64,000 nucleotides of DNA from Chloroflexota bacterium (lineage in GTDB: Bacteria; Chloroflexota; Dehalococcoidia; Lucifugimonadales; GCA-002723415), in NCBI GenBank assembly GCA_002721445.1, contig PBKN01000018.1, positions 27,269 to 91,268 of the forward strand, in the 5' to 3' direction. Each line of letters starts with the position of its first letter. The first letter of the stretch is position 1. Below are positions 1 through 7,798 of the stretch, in pieces. Made by a program: the position numbers and the translations under genes. The notes beneath the pieces were generated by a model. That model was not told where the DNA came from, did no database searches, and worked only from the letters and a program-made list of their open reading frames with translations.

Positions 1-898
1 AAGCAACTAAACCTAAAACAAGTATAATTATTGTATCAAGTTTAAATACTGTTTCAGCGGTTAATTGAGTTCCAACAGTAAGCATCAAAAATATTGTAGC
101 TATATTTAGTAGTTCATTAGATGCAGCTGAGCTTAACCTCGGAACAACTCCACTCTCTTTAAATAAATTTCCAATAATAAACATGGATATTAATGGAGCA
201 GATCTAGGAACTACTAAAATCACAATCACCATTGCCAAGCAAGGAAAAATAATCTTCTCTAATTTAGAAACATCTCTAGCCGGTTTCATTTCAATTTTAC
301 GTTCGGATTCAGTTGTTAAAAGTCTCATTAAAGGGGGCTGTATAAAACCTATTGATGCCATATAAGAATATGCGATAACTGCAGTTATACCTAACAACTC
401 AGGAGCTAATTGTGCTGAAAGAAATATAGTTGTAGGTCCATCAGCCCCGCCTATTATTCCAATAGCAGCAGATTCACTCAATGTAAACATTCCAGTAGCT
501 AAAGCTCCCCAAAAAGCACAAAATATACCTACCTGAGCAGCAGCTCCCAACAGTAAAACTTTAGGATTAGCAATTATAGGACCAAAATCTGTCATTGCAC
601 CTATGCCTAAAAATATTATTGGGGGTAAGATATTCCAAAAAGATAAACCATAATGAAAGAATATACCAAAAATACCAGATTCTTGATAACCAGTACTCGT
701 AGTGGGAGAATCTAATAATCCAGTTAATGGTAAATTTGCTACAATTACCCCTAACCCAATTGGCAATAATTCATAAGGCTCTAAATTCTTGTTAATAGCT
801 ATATATATAAAAATGAGCCCAACAAGTAACATTAGGCAATTTTTCCAATTTATAGCAACAAAGCCAGTTGAATTAAAAAAATCTATAAATTCTGACAC
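1..898 (-). CDS. oadB: Sodium-translocating decarboxylase beta subunit (OadB/GcdB/MmdB family), 3' end cut by the window
   Basis: This is the membrane subunit of a biotin-dependent carboxylic acid decarboxylase, which couples decarboxylation of a carboxybiotin intermediate to sodium export. About 299 codons are visible from a GTG start at 898; the rest runs off the left edge. The translation carries the family signature GGADGPTTIF, whose Asp is the key ion-coupling residue in characterised OadB. It also has a YMASIGFIQPPLMRLLTTE segment and a downstream IGNLFKESGVVPRLS segment, matching the conserved Tyr and Asn/Ser regions. Many hydrophobic helices are present. The small oadG gene lies just upstream. 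The substrate (oxaloacetate, methylmalonyl-CoA or glutaconyl-CoA) cannot be told without the alpha subunit. The family call is firm. Confidence 0.9.
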   Translation of the reverse strand, partial: MSEFIDFFNSTGFVAINWKNCLMLLVGLIFIYIAINKNLEPYELLPIGLGVIVANLPLTGLLDSPTTSTGYQESGIFGIFFHYGLSFWNILPPIIFLGIGAMTDFGPIIANPKVLLLGAAAQVGIFCAFWGALATGMFTLSESAAIGIIGGADGPTTIFLSAQLAPELLGITAVIAYSYMASIGFIQPPLMRLLTTESERKIEMKPARDVSKLEKIIFPCLAMVIVILVVPRSAPLISMFIIGNLFKESGVVPRLSSAASNELLNIATIFLMLTVGTQLTAETVFKLDTIIILVLGLVA

Positions 899-932
899 TT
901 TTTATATACACCAAACATAATATCAAGCCCAA

Positions 933-1187
933 TTATGATTCCTTACGCATTTGAGAATCAGCTATTAATAAAGTTACAACAGCAACAGCTGCTTTCGATT
1001 TATTTAAGGCTTCTAATTCTAATTTTTTTAAATTTTTTGTATTTTTATCATTAATAATATTCAAAACTTTTTTTGTTAAAAAGCTTGTAAAATAAGCTGA
1101 AAACATCAAAAATAATAACAACCCAAAAGCTACAGTAACCCCAATAAGCGTCAGGTTTAGAGCCTGGTTAAATATATCTATATCCAA
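933..1187 (-). CDS. oadG: Small decarboxylase gamma-type subunit (OadG-like)
   Basis: An 84-residue protein with one strong hydrophobic helix at about residues 12-36, followed by a Lys-rich, cytoplasmic-looking stretch and an Ala/Val-rich tail. This is the build of OadG-type gamma subunits, which anchor and assemble sodium-pumping decarboxylases. Sequence identity in this family is low, so the call rests mainly on size, topology and position 34 bases upstream of oadB on the same strand. The two are probably cotranscribed from the divergent region shared with pxpA. An unrelated small membrane protein remains possible. Confidence 0.65.
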   Translation of the reverse strand: MDIDIFNQALNLTLIGVTVAFGLLLFLMFSAYFTSFLTKKVLNIINDKNTKNLKKLELEALNKSKAAVAVVTLLIADSQMRKES

Positions 1188-1224
1188 TATAACCTCTTAA
1201 TATTTTTTGATATAATACAAAAAT

Positions 1225-1241
1225 TTATTGTACAACAATAA
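1225..1241. promoter_or_regulatory. Inverted repeat in the oadG/pxpA divergent region, candidate operator
   Basis: TTATTGT-ACA-ACAATAA is a perfect 7-base inverted repeat with a 3-base centre. It sits between two divergent genes, about 40 bases upstream of oadG and 90 upstream of pxpA. The shape fits a dimeric repressor site, but AT-rich DNA produces such repeats by chance and no regulator gene is adjacent. Confidence 0.3.
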
Positions 1242-1288
1242 AATAATTTCCAGCAACATACTTACAGAGAATTTTAATCAGATATATA

Positions 1289-1304
1289 ATATAATGCATT
1301 ATAT
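1289..1304. promoter_or_regulatory. 16-base palindrome containing a TATAAT, upstream of pxpA
   Basis: ATATAATGCATTATAT is a perfect palindrome lying 28 bases before the pxpA start. It contains TATAAT on both strands, so it may hold the -10 element for pxpA and an overlapping operator. No convincing -35 hexamer is visible at the right distance, so the promoter reading is tentative. Confidence 0.3.
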
Positions 1305-1331
1305 ATATTTTCAGGTTAAGGACTAATTATT

Positions 1332-2096
1332 ATGAAATCAAAGATTGACTTTAATTGTGATATGGGTGAAAGTTTTGGAATGTATGAAATGGGCTTAGAT
1401 GAAAAAATAATCCCATATATAACTTCTGCTAATATTGCATGTGGTTTCCATGCAGGAGATCCAAACTGGATGAATGAGACAGTAAAGCTAGCTGAAAAGA
1501 ACAAAGTAGGCATTGGAGCACATCCAAGCTTTCCAGACTTAAAAGGATTTGGAAGAAGAAACATGAATCTATCTAGTAAAGAAGTTAAAAATGACTTGAA
1601 ATACCAAATTGGAGCCTTGACTGCTTTTACGAAAGATAAAAAACTACAACATGTTAAACCACATGGTGCAATGTATAATCAAAGTGTCAATGACCCAGAT
1701 CTATCTAGAGCAATATGTGAAGCTATCCTGGAAACTGATGAAAACATTATTCTTATTGCACTAGCAAATTCTAAATGGATAAAAATTGCTAAAGAAATGG
1801 GTTTAAAAGTTGCTAGAGAAATATTTGCAGATCGTGCTTTAAACTCTGACGGATCCCTCGTATCTAGATCAATTGAAGGTTCAGTTATTCATGAAGCTGA
1901 TGTTGTAATTGATAGAAGTATTAAAATGATAAATCAAGGAAGTGTTAAAACTATAGATGGAAAAGAAATAGAAGTTGAAGCTGACAGTATATGCCTTCAT
2001 AGCGACACTCCAGGTTCAGTTGAAATGGCAAAGTTACTAAATATAGAATTACAAAAAAATGGTATAGAAACATCAAAAATTGCTGACCTTGTATGA
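1332..2096 (+). CDS. pxpA: 5-oxoprolinase subunit A (LamB/YcsF family)
   Basis: Subunit A of the prokaryotic ATP-dependent 5-oxoprolinase, which with PxpB and PxpC opens 5-oxoproline (pyroglutamate) to glutamate in the cytosol. The 254 residues match the usual family length. Diagnostic segments are the N-terminal DFNCDMGESFG, then GFHAGDP, GAHPSFPD and KPHGAMYN, all conserved in the polysaccharide-deacetylase-like fold of this family. It is first in a tight pxpABC series. A gamma-glutamyltransferase lies at 13025-14638, which suggests a gamma-glutamyl salvage role. The call is firm. Confidence 0.95.
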   Translation: MKSKIDFNCDMGESFGMYEMGLDEKIIPYITSANIACGFHAGDPNWMNETVKLAEKNKVGIGAHPSFPDLKGFGRRNMNLSSKEVKNDLKYQIGALTAFTKDKKLQHVKPHGAMYNQSVNDPDLSRAICEAILETDENIILIALANSKWIKIAKEMGLKVAREIFADRALNSDGSLVSRSIEGSVIHEADVVIDRSIKMINQGSVKTIDGKEIEVEADSICLHSDTPGSVEMAKLLNIELQKNGIETSKIADLV

Positions 2097-2123
2097 TTTT
2101 AAATATTGAACGGATATAAATTT

Positions 2124-2837
2124 ATGGAAACAGAATTAAACTTTTTATCAGCAGGAGATCAATCACTAGTAATTCAACTAGGAAACTCTATCGATCTTGA
2201 AATAAATCAAACAACTAGAGCTTTATCATATTCAATTGAACAAAATTCCATAGCTGGAGTAATTGAATTAATACCTTCTTATAGATCAATATTAATAAAT
2301 TTTGATGCAACAATAATATCTATCTCTGAACTAAAAGAAATATGTTCTGATAACTACTATAATCTAAAAAATATAGAACTACCTAAACCTAAAACTATTG
2401 AAATTCCTACATTATACGGAGGAGAATATGGTCCAGATATTGAATTCGTAGCTAATAATGCTAAATTAAGTATAGAAGAAGTCATAAATATACACACAAA
2501 AAATATATACCCAATATATATGATAGGTTTTACTCCCGGATTTCCATATTTAAAAGGTTTAGATGAAAAATTAAATACACCTAGGTTAAAAACACCTAGA
2601 ACTTCTATAAATGAAGGATCTGTAGGGATAGCAGATAACCAAACAGGAATATATCCAGTTAAATCTCCTGGAGGTTGGCAAATAATTGGAAGGACTCCTT
2701 TAAAATTATTTTCGCCAAATAAAAAAAACCCCTTTATTTTCAATATAGGTGACAATATAAAATTTATCCCTATATCAAATGAAAAAGAATTTTCTATAAT
2801 AAAAGAAAAAATAAATTCAATTGAGGAAAATGAGTAA
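2124..2837 (+). CDS. pxpB: 5-oxoprolinase subunit B (KipI / allophanate hydrolase subunit 1 family)
   Basis: Partner of PxpC in the 5-oxoprolinase complex, 237 residues. Conserved features are the IGFTPGFPYLKGL segment, the PR-rich TPRLKTPRTS stretch and KSPGGWQIIGRTPL, which is typical of the carboxyltransferase-like CT_C_D fold. An upstream TTG at 2106 would add six residues, but the ATG at 2124 begins the usual N-terminus. Its stop codon overlaps the pxpC start by one base (TAATG), implying translational coupling. KipI in Bacillus also inhibits the sporulation kinase KinA, a role not expected here. Confidence 0.92.
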   Translation: METELNFLSAGDQSLVIQLGNSIDLEINQTTRALSYSIEQNSIAGVIELIPSYRSILINFDATIISISELKEICSDNYYNLKNIELPKPKTIEIPTLYGGEYGPDIEFVANNAKLSIEEVINIHTKNIYPIYMIGFTPGFPYLKGLDEKLNTPRLKTPRTSINEGSVGIADNQTGIYPVKSPGGWQIIGRTPLKLFSPNKKNPFIFNIGDNIKFIPISNEKEFSIIKEKINSIEENE

Positions 2838-3988
2838 TGACTCAAAATATTATAGAAATTTTAGATGGAGGACTTTTAACTACAATACAAGATACTGGAA
2901 GATATGGTTTTCAGAAATTTGGAATTCCTGTTTCTGGAGCTATGGATATTCAATCTTTGAAATATGCAAATAAATTATTAGATAATCCTTTAAATGCTGC
3001 TTGTTTAGAAATAACAATAATTGGTCCAAAAATAGAATTTCTAGATGATACTTTTATATCAATTACTGGCGCAAACATATCACCAAAGCTAAATGACAAA
3101 CCAGCTGAAATGTGGCAATCTATCAAAATAAAAAAAGGCGATATACTTGAATTTAAAGAATTACTAGATGGTATGAGAGCATACATAGCTTTTGCCGGAG
3201 GGATAGATGTAGAAAAAGTTATGGATAGTAGATCAACATACCTTCAAGGAAGTTTTGGAGGATTTAAAGGGAAAAAATTAGATACTGGCGATATCATAAA
3301 ATCATTTAACAAAAATAATCCAAATGATATGCACCTTAGAAAATACCCACCTCTAGAATATGGACATGAGCATGAAATAAATATTATTTTAGGTCCCCAA
3401 AATGACTATTTCCCAGCAGAATCTATATCAACTTTATTAAATTCTGAATATAAAATATCACTTGAATCTGATCGAATGGGTTATAGATTAGATGGCCCAC
3501 CAATAACACATATTGATTCTCCAGATATTATTTCAGATGGCACTGCAAATGGCTCTATACAAATACCCGGAGATGGCATACCAATAATCCTATTAGCTGA
3601 TAGAGGTACTACTGGTGGTTATACAAAAATAGCAACTGTAATTTCTTCTGACTTACCAAAACTAGGCCAAGCATTGCCAGGTGACATTTTGAAATTTAAG
3701 GTAATAACTATTGAAGAAGCTACAAAATTTATTAAATCCCAAGATCAAGCTTTAGAATCTTACCAAGAATTTGCTAATAAATATGAAAATAAAATATTTA
3801 ATATTGATATAGATGGAGAATTTATTGAAATAAATGATAATATAGAAAATCTATATACAAGTACTGATAAATTACCGCCCCCTATCATTACTAAATCAAT
3901 CAAAGCCCAAACAATATTACCTAAATCAGAACTAAAATTTGATTTTGAAATAGAAATCTCACGAAAAGAATTAATTGATGAGAATTAA
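2837..3988 (+). CDS. pxpC: 5-oxoprolinase subunit C (KipA / allophanate hydrolase subunit 2 family)
   Basis: Third subunit of 5-oxoprolinase, 383 residues. Family landmarks include TTIQDTGRYGFQKFG and IPVSGAMD near the N-terminus, SDRMGYRLDGPP in the middle, and LADRGTTGGYTKIATV followed by LPKLGQALPGD. The C-terminal ~90 residues, after the conserved domain, are charged and low in complexity, so this copy is longer than most (usually 310-340). Its start overlaps the pxpB stop by one base. Cofactor use is not evident from the sequence. Confidence 0.93.
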   Translation: MTQNIIEILDGGLLTTIQDTGRYGFQKFGIPVSGAMDIQSLKYANKLLDNPLNAACLEITIIGPKIEFLDDTFISITGANISPKLNDKPAEMWQSIKIKKGDILEFKELLDGMRAYIAFAGGIDVEKVMDSRSTYLQGSFGGFKGKKLDTGDIIKSFNKNNPNDMHLRKYPPLEYGHEHEINIILGPQNDYFPAESISTLLNSEYKISLESDRMGYRLDGPPITHIDSPDIISDGTANGSIQIPGDGIPIILLADRGTTGGYTKIATVISSDLPKLGQALPGDILKFKVITIEEATKFIKSQDQALESYQEFANKYENKIFNIDIDGEFIEINDNIENLYTSTDKLPPPIITKSIKAQTILPKSELKFDFEIEISRKELIDEN

Positions 3989-4004
3989 TTAAATTTAATT
4001 TTTT

Positions 4005-4616
4005 ATGGATATATTTAATATAATTTCAATCATTTCCGAATGGGTCTTAAGTTTTGGAGATAGTCCATGGGCAATACCAGTATTAATTCTTAATTCTTTT
4101 ACTGAATCAATTTTTTTCCCGATACCTCCAGATGCTTTATTAATACTACTTTCACTTAAAAATATTGAATTATCTATTTTTATTTCAATAATTACAGCAA
4201 TTTCTTCAGTTTTAGGAGGAATTGCAGGTTATTATATTGGAAACAAATTAGGAAGAAATTTAATATTTAAAATAATAAGTGAAAATTATATAATCAAGGC
4301 AGAAAATTTATTTTCAAAATATGGATTTTGGGTAATAATAACTGCTGCTTTTACTCCTATTCCTTATAAAGTATTTACCTTAACTGCTGGAGCACTAAAT
4401 TTAAAACTTAAAAAATTTATAATAGCGTCAATAATTGGACGTTTTTTACGTTTTCTATTTATCGGCATAATGATATATATTTTAGGAGAAAAAATTAACT
4501 CCTTTTTAAATTCAAATTTTGATCTAATAACTATAATAACGACAACAAGTGTCTTACTTTTGATTTCCCTAATAATATTTATAAAAAACAAAAACAAACT
4601 ATCTGAAAAATTGTAA
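4005..4616 (+). CDS. DedA/YqaA-type VTT-domain membrane protein
   Basis: A 203-residue polytopic membrane protein of the DedA/SNARE-associated (VTT) superfamily. The N-terminal re-entrant segment ESIFFPIPPDALLILLSL is followed by a Gly-rich helix (LGGIAGYYIGNKLG) and the second conserved block AAFTPIPYKVFTLTAGAL. About five hydrophobic segments are present. DedA proteins act in lipid translocation and membrane homeostasis, but the substrate is not predictable here. It begins 16 bases after pxpC and may be read from the same transcript. Confidence 0.85.
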   Translation: MDIFNIISIISEWVLSFGDSPWAIPVLILNSFTESIFFPIPPDALLILLSLKNIELSIFISIITAISSVLGGIAGYYIGNKLGRNLIFKIISENYIIKAENLFSKYGFWVIITAAFTPIPYKVFTLTAGALNLKLKKFIIASIIGRFLRFLFIGIMIYILGEKINSFLNSNFDLITIITTTSVLLLISLIIFIKNKNKLSEKL

Positions 4617-4637
4617 TATATTTAGAAAGGATTTTAA

Positions 4638-5573
4638 ATGAATAATAGAGTGGGAGTGGGGAATTATCAATATGAATGTGTTCCCAACTGGGGACAGTTA
4701 CCTACAATTGGAAAAGATCTTAAAAATAGTGCAGTCGTATCAGGAGTTGCATGTGATTCAAAAGGCAATGTTTATGTTGCGGTTCGTAATATTCCTTATC
4801 CTGAAACACTCTCTGGAGCAATATTAGTTTTTAATCGAGATGGAAAATTCATCAAATCAATTGGAGAAGACCTTTTTACTACACCTCATCTATTACACAT
4901 AAATTCAAATGATGAAATTTATTATACAGATGCAACAGACCATAGGGTTCATAAAATTTCACCCTCAGGTGAACTCTTAATGACCCTTGGAGGTTACACA
5001 ATGGTCGCTGGTGACAGACCTATTAATAGATACAAAACAATATCTGCTCCAGGAAAACCTTTTAACCGCCCTACAAAGGTAGTAGAAAGCAAAACAGGAG
5101 ACCTGTTTATTTCTGATGGCTATGGACAAAATCGTATTCACAGGTTGAAATCAGATGGAGAAATTGTTATGTCTTGGGGAGAAACAGGGAAAGGACCTGG
5201 GCAATTTGAACTCCCACATAGCATAAATGTTGACAAAAAAGAAAGGATATATGTTTTAGATAGACCTAATAATAGATGCCAAATATTCAATATTAATGGA
5301 GAATTTCTGGAAGAATGGAAATATATAGTTGATGACAATGAAGAAATATTAAAAAATGGAGAAAAAGGTCCAAACGATATAATCTTCGATGAAGATAACA
5401 TCATACACGTATGTTCAGGCTTAGGCAAGGTAACTCTGATGACATTGTCAGGAGATCGAATTGGAGATTGGATACCTGGACCTTCACATGGAATGTGGAT
5501 AGATGACAGAGGTGATCTGTATTTAGCTATGCTGAAAAACCATCAACGATTACAAAAATTTGTGCGTGTATAG
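4638..5573 (+). CDS. NHL-repeat / six-bladed beta-propeller protein
   Basis: A 311-residue protein built of recurring NHL-type blades of the form (G)D-x-(I/L)-(Y/F)-(V/I)-(S/T)-D, visible as GNVYVAV, DEIYYTDATDHRVHKIS, GDLFISDGYGQNRIHRL and ERIYVLDRPNNRCQIF. The blade series resembles the peptidyl-alpha-hydroxyglycine amidating-lyase propeller, but no catalytic assignment can be supported. There is no signal peptide, so it is probably cytosolic. An AGAAAGGA ribosome binding site precedes the ATG. It heads the cassette running to 11411. Binding or lyase action on a small metabolite is possible; the function is unknown. Confidence 0.8.
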   Translation: MNNRVGVGNYQYECVPNWGQLPTIGKDLKNSAVVSGVACDSKGNVYVAVRNIPYPETLSGAILVFNRDGKFIKSIGEDLFTTPHLLHINSNDEIYYTDATDHRVHKISPSGELLMTLGGYTMVAGDRPINRYKTISAPGKPFNRPTKVVESKTGDLFISDGYGQNRIHRLKSDGEIVMSWGETGKGPGQFELPHSINVDKKERIYVLDRPNNRCQIFNINGEFLEEWKYIVDDNEEILKNGEKGPNDIIFDEDNIIHVCSGLGKVTLMTLSGDRIGDWIPGPSHGMWIDDRGDLYLAMLKNHQRLQKFVRV

Positions 5574-5677
5574 AAAATTAAGATAAAAATTAGTTTCTTG
5601 CAAATTCTCAAAATGACTATTACTCTTAAGCAATTAAACATTTTAATATCAACTTAAATATAAAAGGGAGTATAAAT

Positions 5678-6706
5678 GTGAATCAAGACAATAATTTACT
5701 AAATACTACGGTTGTAGGAAGCCATGCAATACCTGGATGGTTTTGGACTGCTCTTAACGAAATAGATAAAGGAAATTATGCATCAACAGATATAAAGGAA
5801 GTATATAATGATGCAGTAAATATAGCTATATTAGATCAAGAAAGAGCTGGTATAGACATCATTACAGATGGTGAAATGAGGAGATCTCACTTCGTACAAA
5901 GTTTTTATAAAAAAATGGAGGGGATCGTTCAAGATCCACCTCTAAGGTTAACAGGCATTGAAGGATATGATTCTCCTCCTAGATATCACTCTACCGGTAA
6001 AATAAAAATCCCTCATGGACTTGGAATAATTGAGGAATTTAAATACTTAAAAACTCAAACAAATAAACCTTTGAAAGTTACATGTCCTGGTCCATTAACC
6101 CTAACAATACACATCAGACCTCAGGATGGATATAAGGATAGATTAGAACTAGCATGGGATTTTGTAGATGTAATAAATGATGAGTTAAAAGAATTAGTTA
6201 AATTAGGTGCTGAATTTATCCAAATAGATGAACCTTCTTACGCAATAATACCAGGTTCTGATAAAGACTGGATAGAGTTATATAATGCATGTGTAAAAGA
6301 TATAGATGCAAAAATCGCATTACATGTTTGTTTTGGTAATTTCTCTAGTAGGCCAAGAGGGAAGAGAAGTTATAAATGGATGTTTCCAGAATTGTTAAAT
6401 GCAAAATCAGACCAACTAGTATTAGAATTCGCCAATAGAGAAATGAGTGAAAGTAACTTGTGGGAAACATTTGATATTCAAAAAGAACTTTGTGCTGGAA
6501 TTGTAGATGTAAAATCTTTTTATGTAGAAACTCCTGAAGATGTCGCAGAACGTATACGTGAATTATTAAATTATGTTCCTCCAAATAAATTATCAATAAG
6601 TCCAGATTGCGGTTTTTTCCAACTTCCTAGATGGATAACATACTTAAAATTAGAGGCATTAGTTAAAGGCACAAATATTGTAAAAAGAGAACTTGGAATC
6701 ATATAA
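5678..6706 (+). CDS. Stand-alone MetE-core zinc methyltransferase/alkyltransferase-like protein
   Basis: A 342-residue barrel matching only the C-terminal catalytic half of cobalamin-independent methionine synthase. The zinc ligands are present: LHVCFGNF (His, Cys), LVLEFANREM (Glu) and SPDCGFFQLPRW (Cys). The N-terminal folate-binding half of full MetE is missing. Such single-domain proteins include core methionine synthases and epoxyalkane:coenzyme M transferases, so zinc-activated thiol alkylation is the safe reading. The start is GTG, placed by AAAGGGAG seven bases upstream. Its stop overlaps the start of the CoA transferase by one base, which ties it to an acyl-CoA pathway rather than to methionine synthesis. 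Confidence 0.82.
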   Translation: MNQDNNLLNTTVVGSHAIPGWFWTALNEIDKGNYASTDIKEVYNDAVNIAILDQERAGIDIITDGEMRRSHFVQSFYKKMEGIVQDPPLRLTGIEGYDSPPRYHSTGKIKIPHGLGIIEEFKYLKTQTNKPLKVTCPGPLTLTIHIRPQDGYKDRLELAWDFVDVINDELKELVKLGAEFIQIDEPSYAIIPGSDKDWIELYNACVKDIDAKIALHVCFGNFSSRPRGKRSYKWMFPELLNAKSDQLVLEFANREMSESNLWETFDIQKELCAGIVDVKSFYVETPEDVAERIRELLNYVPPNKLSISPDCGFFQLPRWITYLKLEALVKGTNIVKRELGII

Positions 6707-7791
6707 TGAGTTCCCTTTTAAGTGGAGTAACTGTCTTAGATTTAACAATTAATGTTCCTGGACCATTTTGTTCTATGAATTTATCAGATCTAGGAGCAAG
6801 AGTTATTAAAATAGAACCCCCAGGTGGAGACCCTTTAAGATCTGAAAAGGAAATGTGGGATAACCTAAATAGAGGAAAAGAGAGCATTGTATTAAATTTA
6901 AAATCTACTAAAGACAAATTGTACTTAAGTAAACTAGCAAAAATTGCGAATATAGTAATCGAAGGATGGAGACCAGGTGTAGCAAAAAGATTATCTGCTG
7001 ATTATGAAACTTTAAAAAAAGAAAACAATCAATTAATATATTGCTCAATTTCTGGATTTGGACAAGAAGGAGAATGGAATAAAAGACCAGGGCATGATAT
7101 AAATTACCTAGCACTTAGTGGTTATCTAGATATGCAAGCTAAGGTTGAGGGAAAACCTTGGGCTCCAACAGTACTTTTATCAGATTTATCATCTGGATTT
7201 TACGCAACAATTGCAATATTAGCAGCCCTAAATAAACAGAATATAACTAAAACAGGAACATATATAGATTTATCAATGACTGAATCAGCAATATCACTAC
7301 TTAATATTGAAATAGGTCGAATCAAATCAGAAAACCATATGCCTAACGTAACCAACATTCCACACTATGGAGTTTTCGAATGTTCTGATAATAAATGGTA
7401 TAGTCTAGGAATAGTACATGAAAACCATTTCTGGGATAGATTTTGCAAAACAGCTGGCTTAGAAAAATTCATTGGAATAAATTTTGATGAAAGGTTAAAT
7501 CAATATGAGCTAATAAATAAAACCTTGAAAAAAACATTTCTTTTAAATCCTTCATATGAATGGGATAAACGATTGAAAGAATTAGATATACCAGGAGCAA
7601 TAGTAATTTCTTTAGAAGAAACTTTAAACACTAAAGAATTAACTAATAGAAAATTCTTTAAAAACATAAATAATTCATCTTTTATGAAAATGCCATTTAA
7701 ATTTTCTTCATATGATATAGGACCTTTTAATTCACCTCCGAATTTAGGACAAAACACAAATGAAATACTTGATCAAATAAAATTGTTTTAG
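6706..7791 (+). CDS. CaiB/BaiF (class III) CoA transferase family protein
   Basis: A 361-residue protein of the family that moves CoA between acids or isomerises acyl-CoAs (CaiB, formyl-CoA transferase, alpha-methylacyl-CoA racemase). It opens with the family N-terminus GVTVLDLTINVPGPFCSMNL and DLGARVIKIEPPGGDPLR. The GHDINYLALSG block and TVLLSDLSSGFYATIAILAAL follow; the Asp in LLSD sits where the catalytic aspartate is expected. YIDLSMTESAISLL is also typical. Substrate cannot be read from sequence. Its placement before an acyl-CoA synthetase suggests the two act on the same or successive acids. Confidence 0.9.
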   Translation: MSSLLSGVTVLDLTINVPGPFCSMNLSDLGARVIKIEPPGGDPLRSEKEMWDNLNRGKESIVLNLKSTKDKLYLSKLAKIANIVIEGWRPGVAKRLSADYETLKKENNQLIYCSISGFGQEGEWNKRPGHDINYLALSGYLDMQAKVEGKPWAPTVLLSDLSSGFYATIAILAALNKQNITKTGTYIDLSMTESAISLLNIEIGRIKSENHMPNVTNIPHYGVFECSDNKWYSLGIVHENHFWDRFCKTAGLEKFIGINFDERLNQYELINKTLKKTFLLNPSYEWDKRLKELDIPGAIVISLEETLNTKELTNRKFFKNINNSSFMKMPFKFSSYDIGPFNSPPNLGQNTNEILDQIKLF

Positions 7792-7798
7792 GTGCAAT

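Noticed and set aside
183..365. Open frame on the plus strand in the first gene
   Set aside because: It lies wholly opposite oadB, whose conserved motifs on the minus strand show the real gene.
2357..2845. 162-codon minus-strand open frame
   Set aside because: It mirrors pxpB in another frame and its translation shows no domain; a by-product of AT-rich coding bias.
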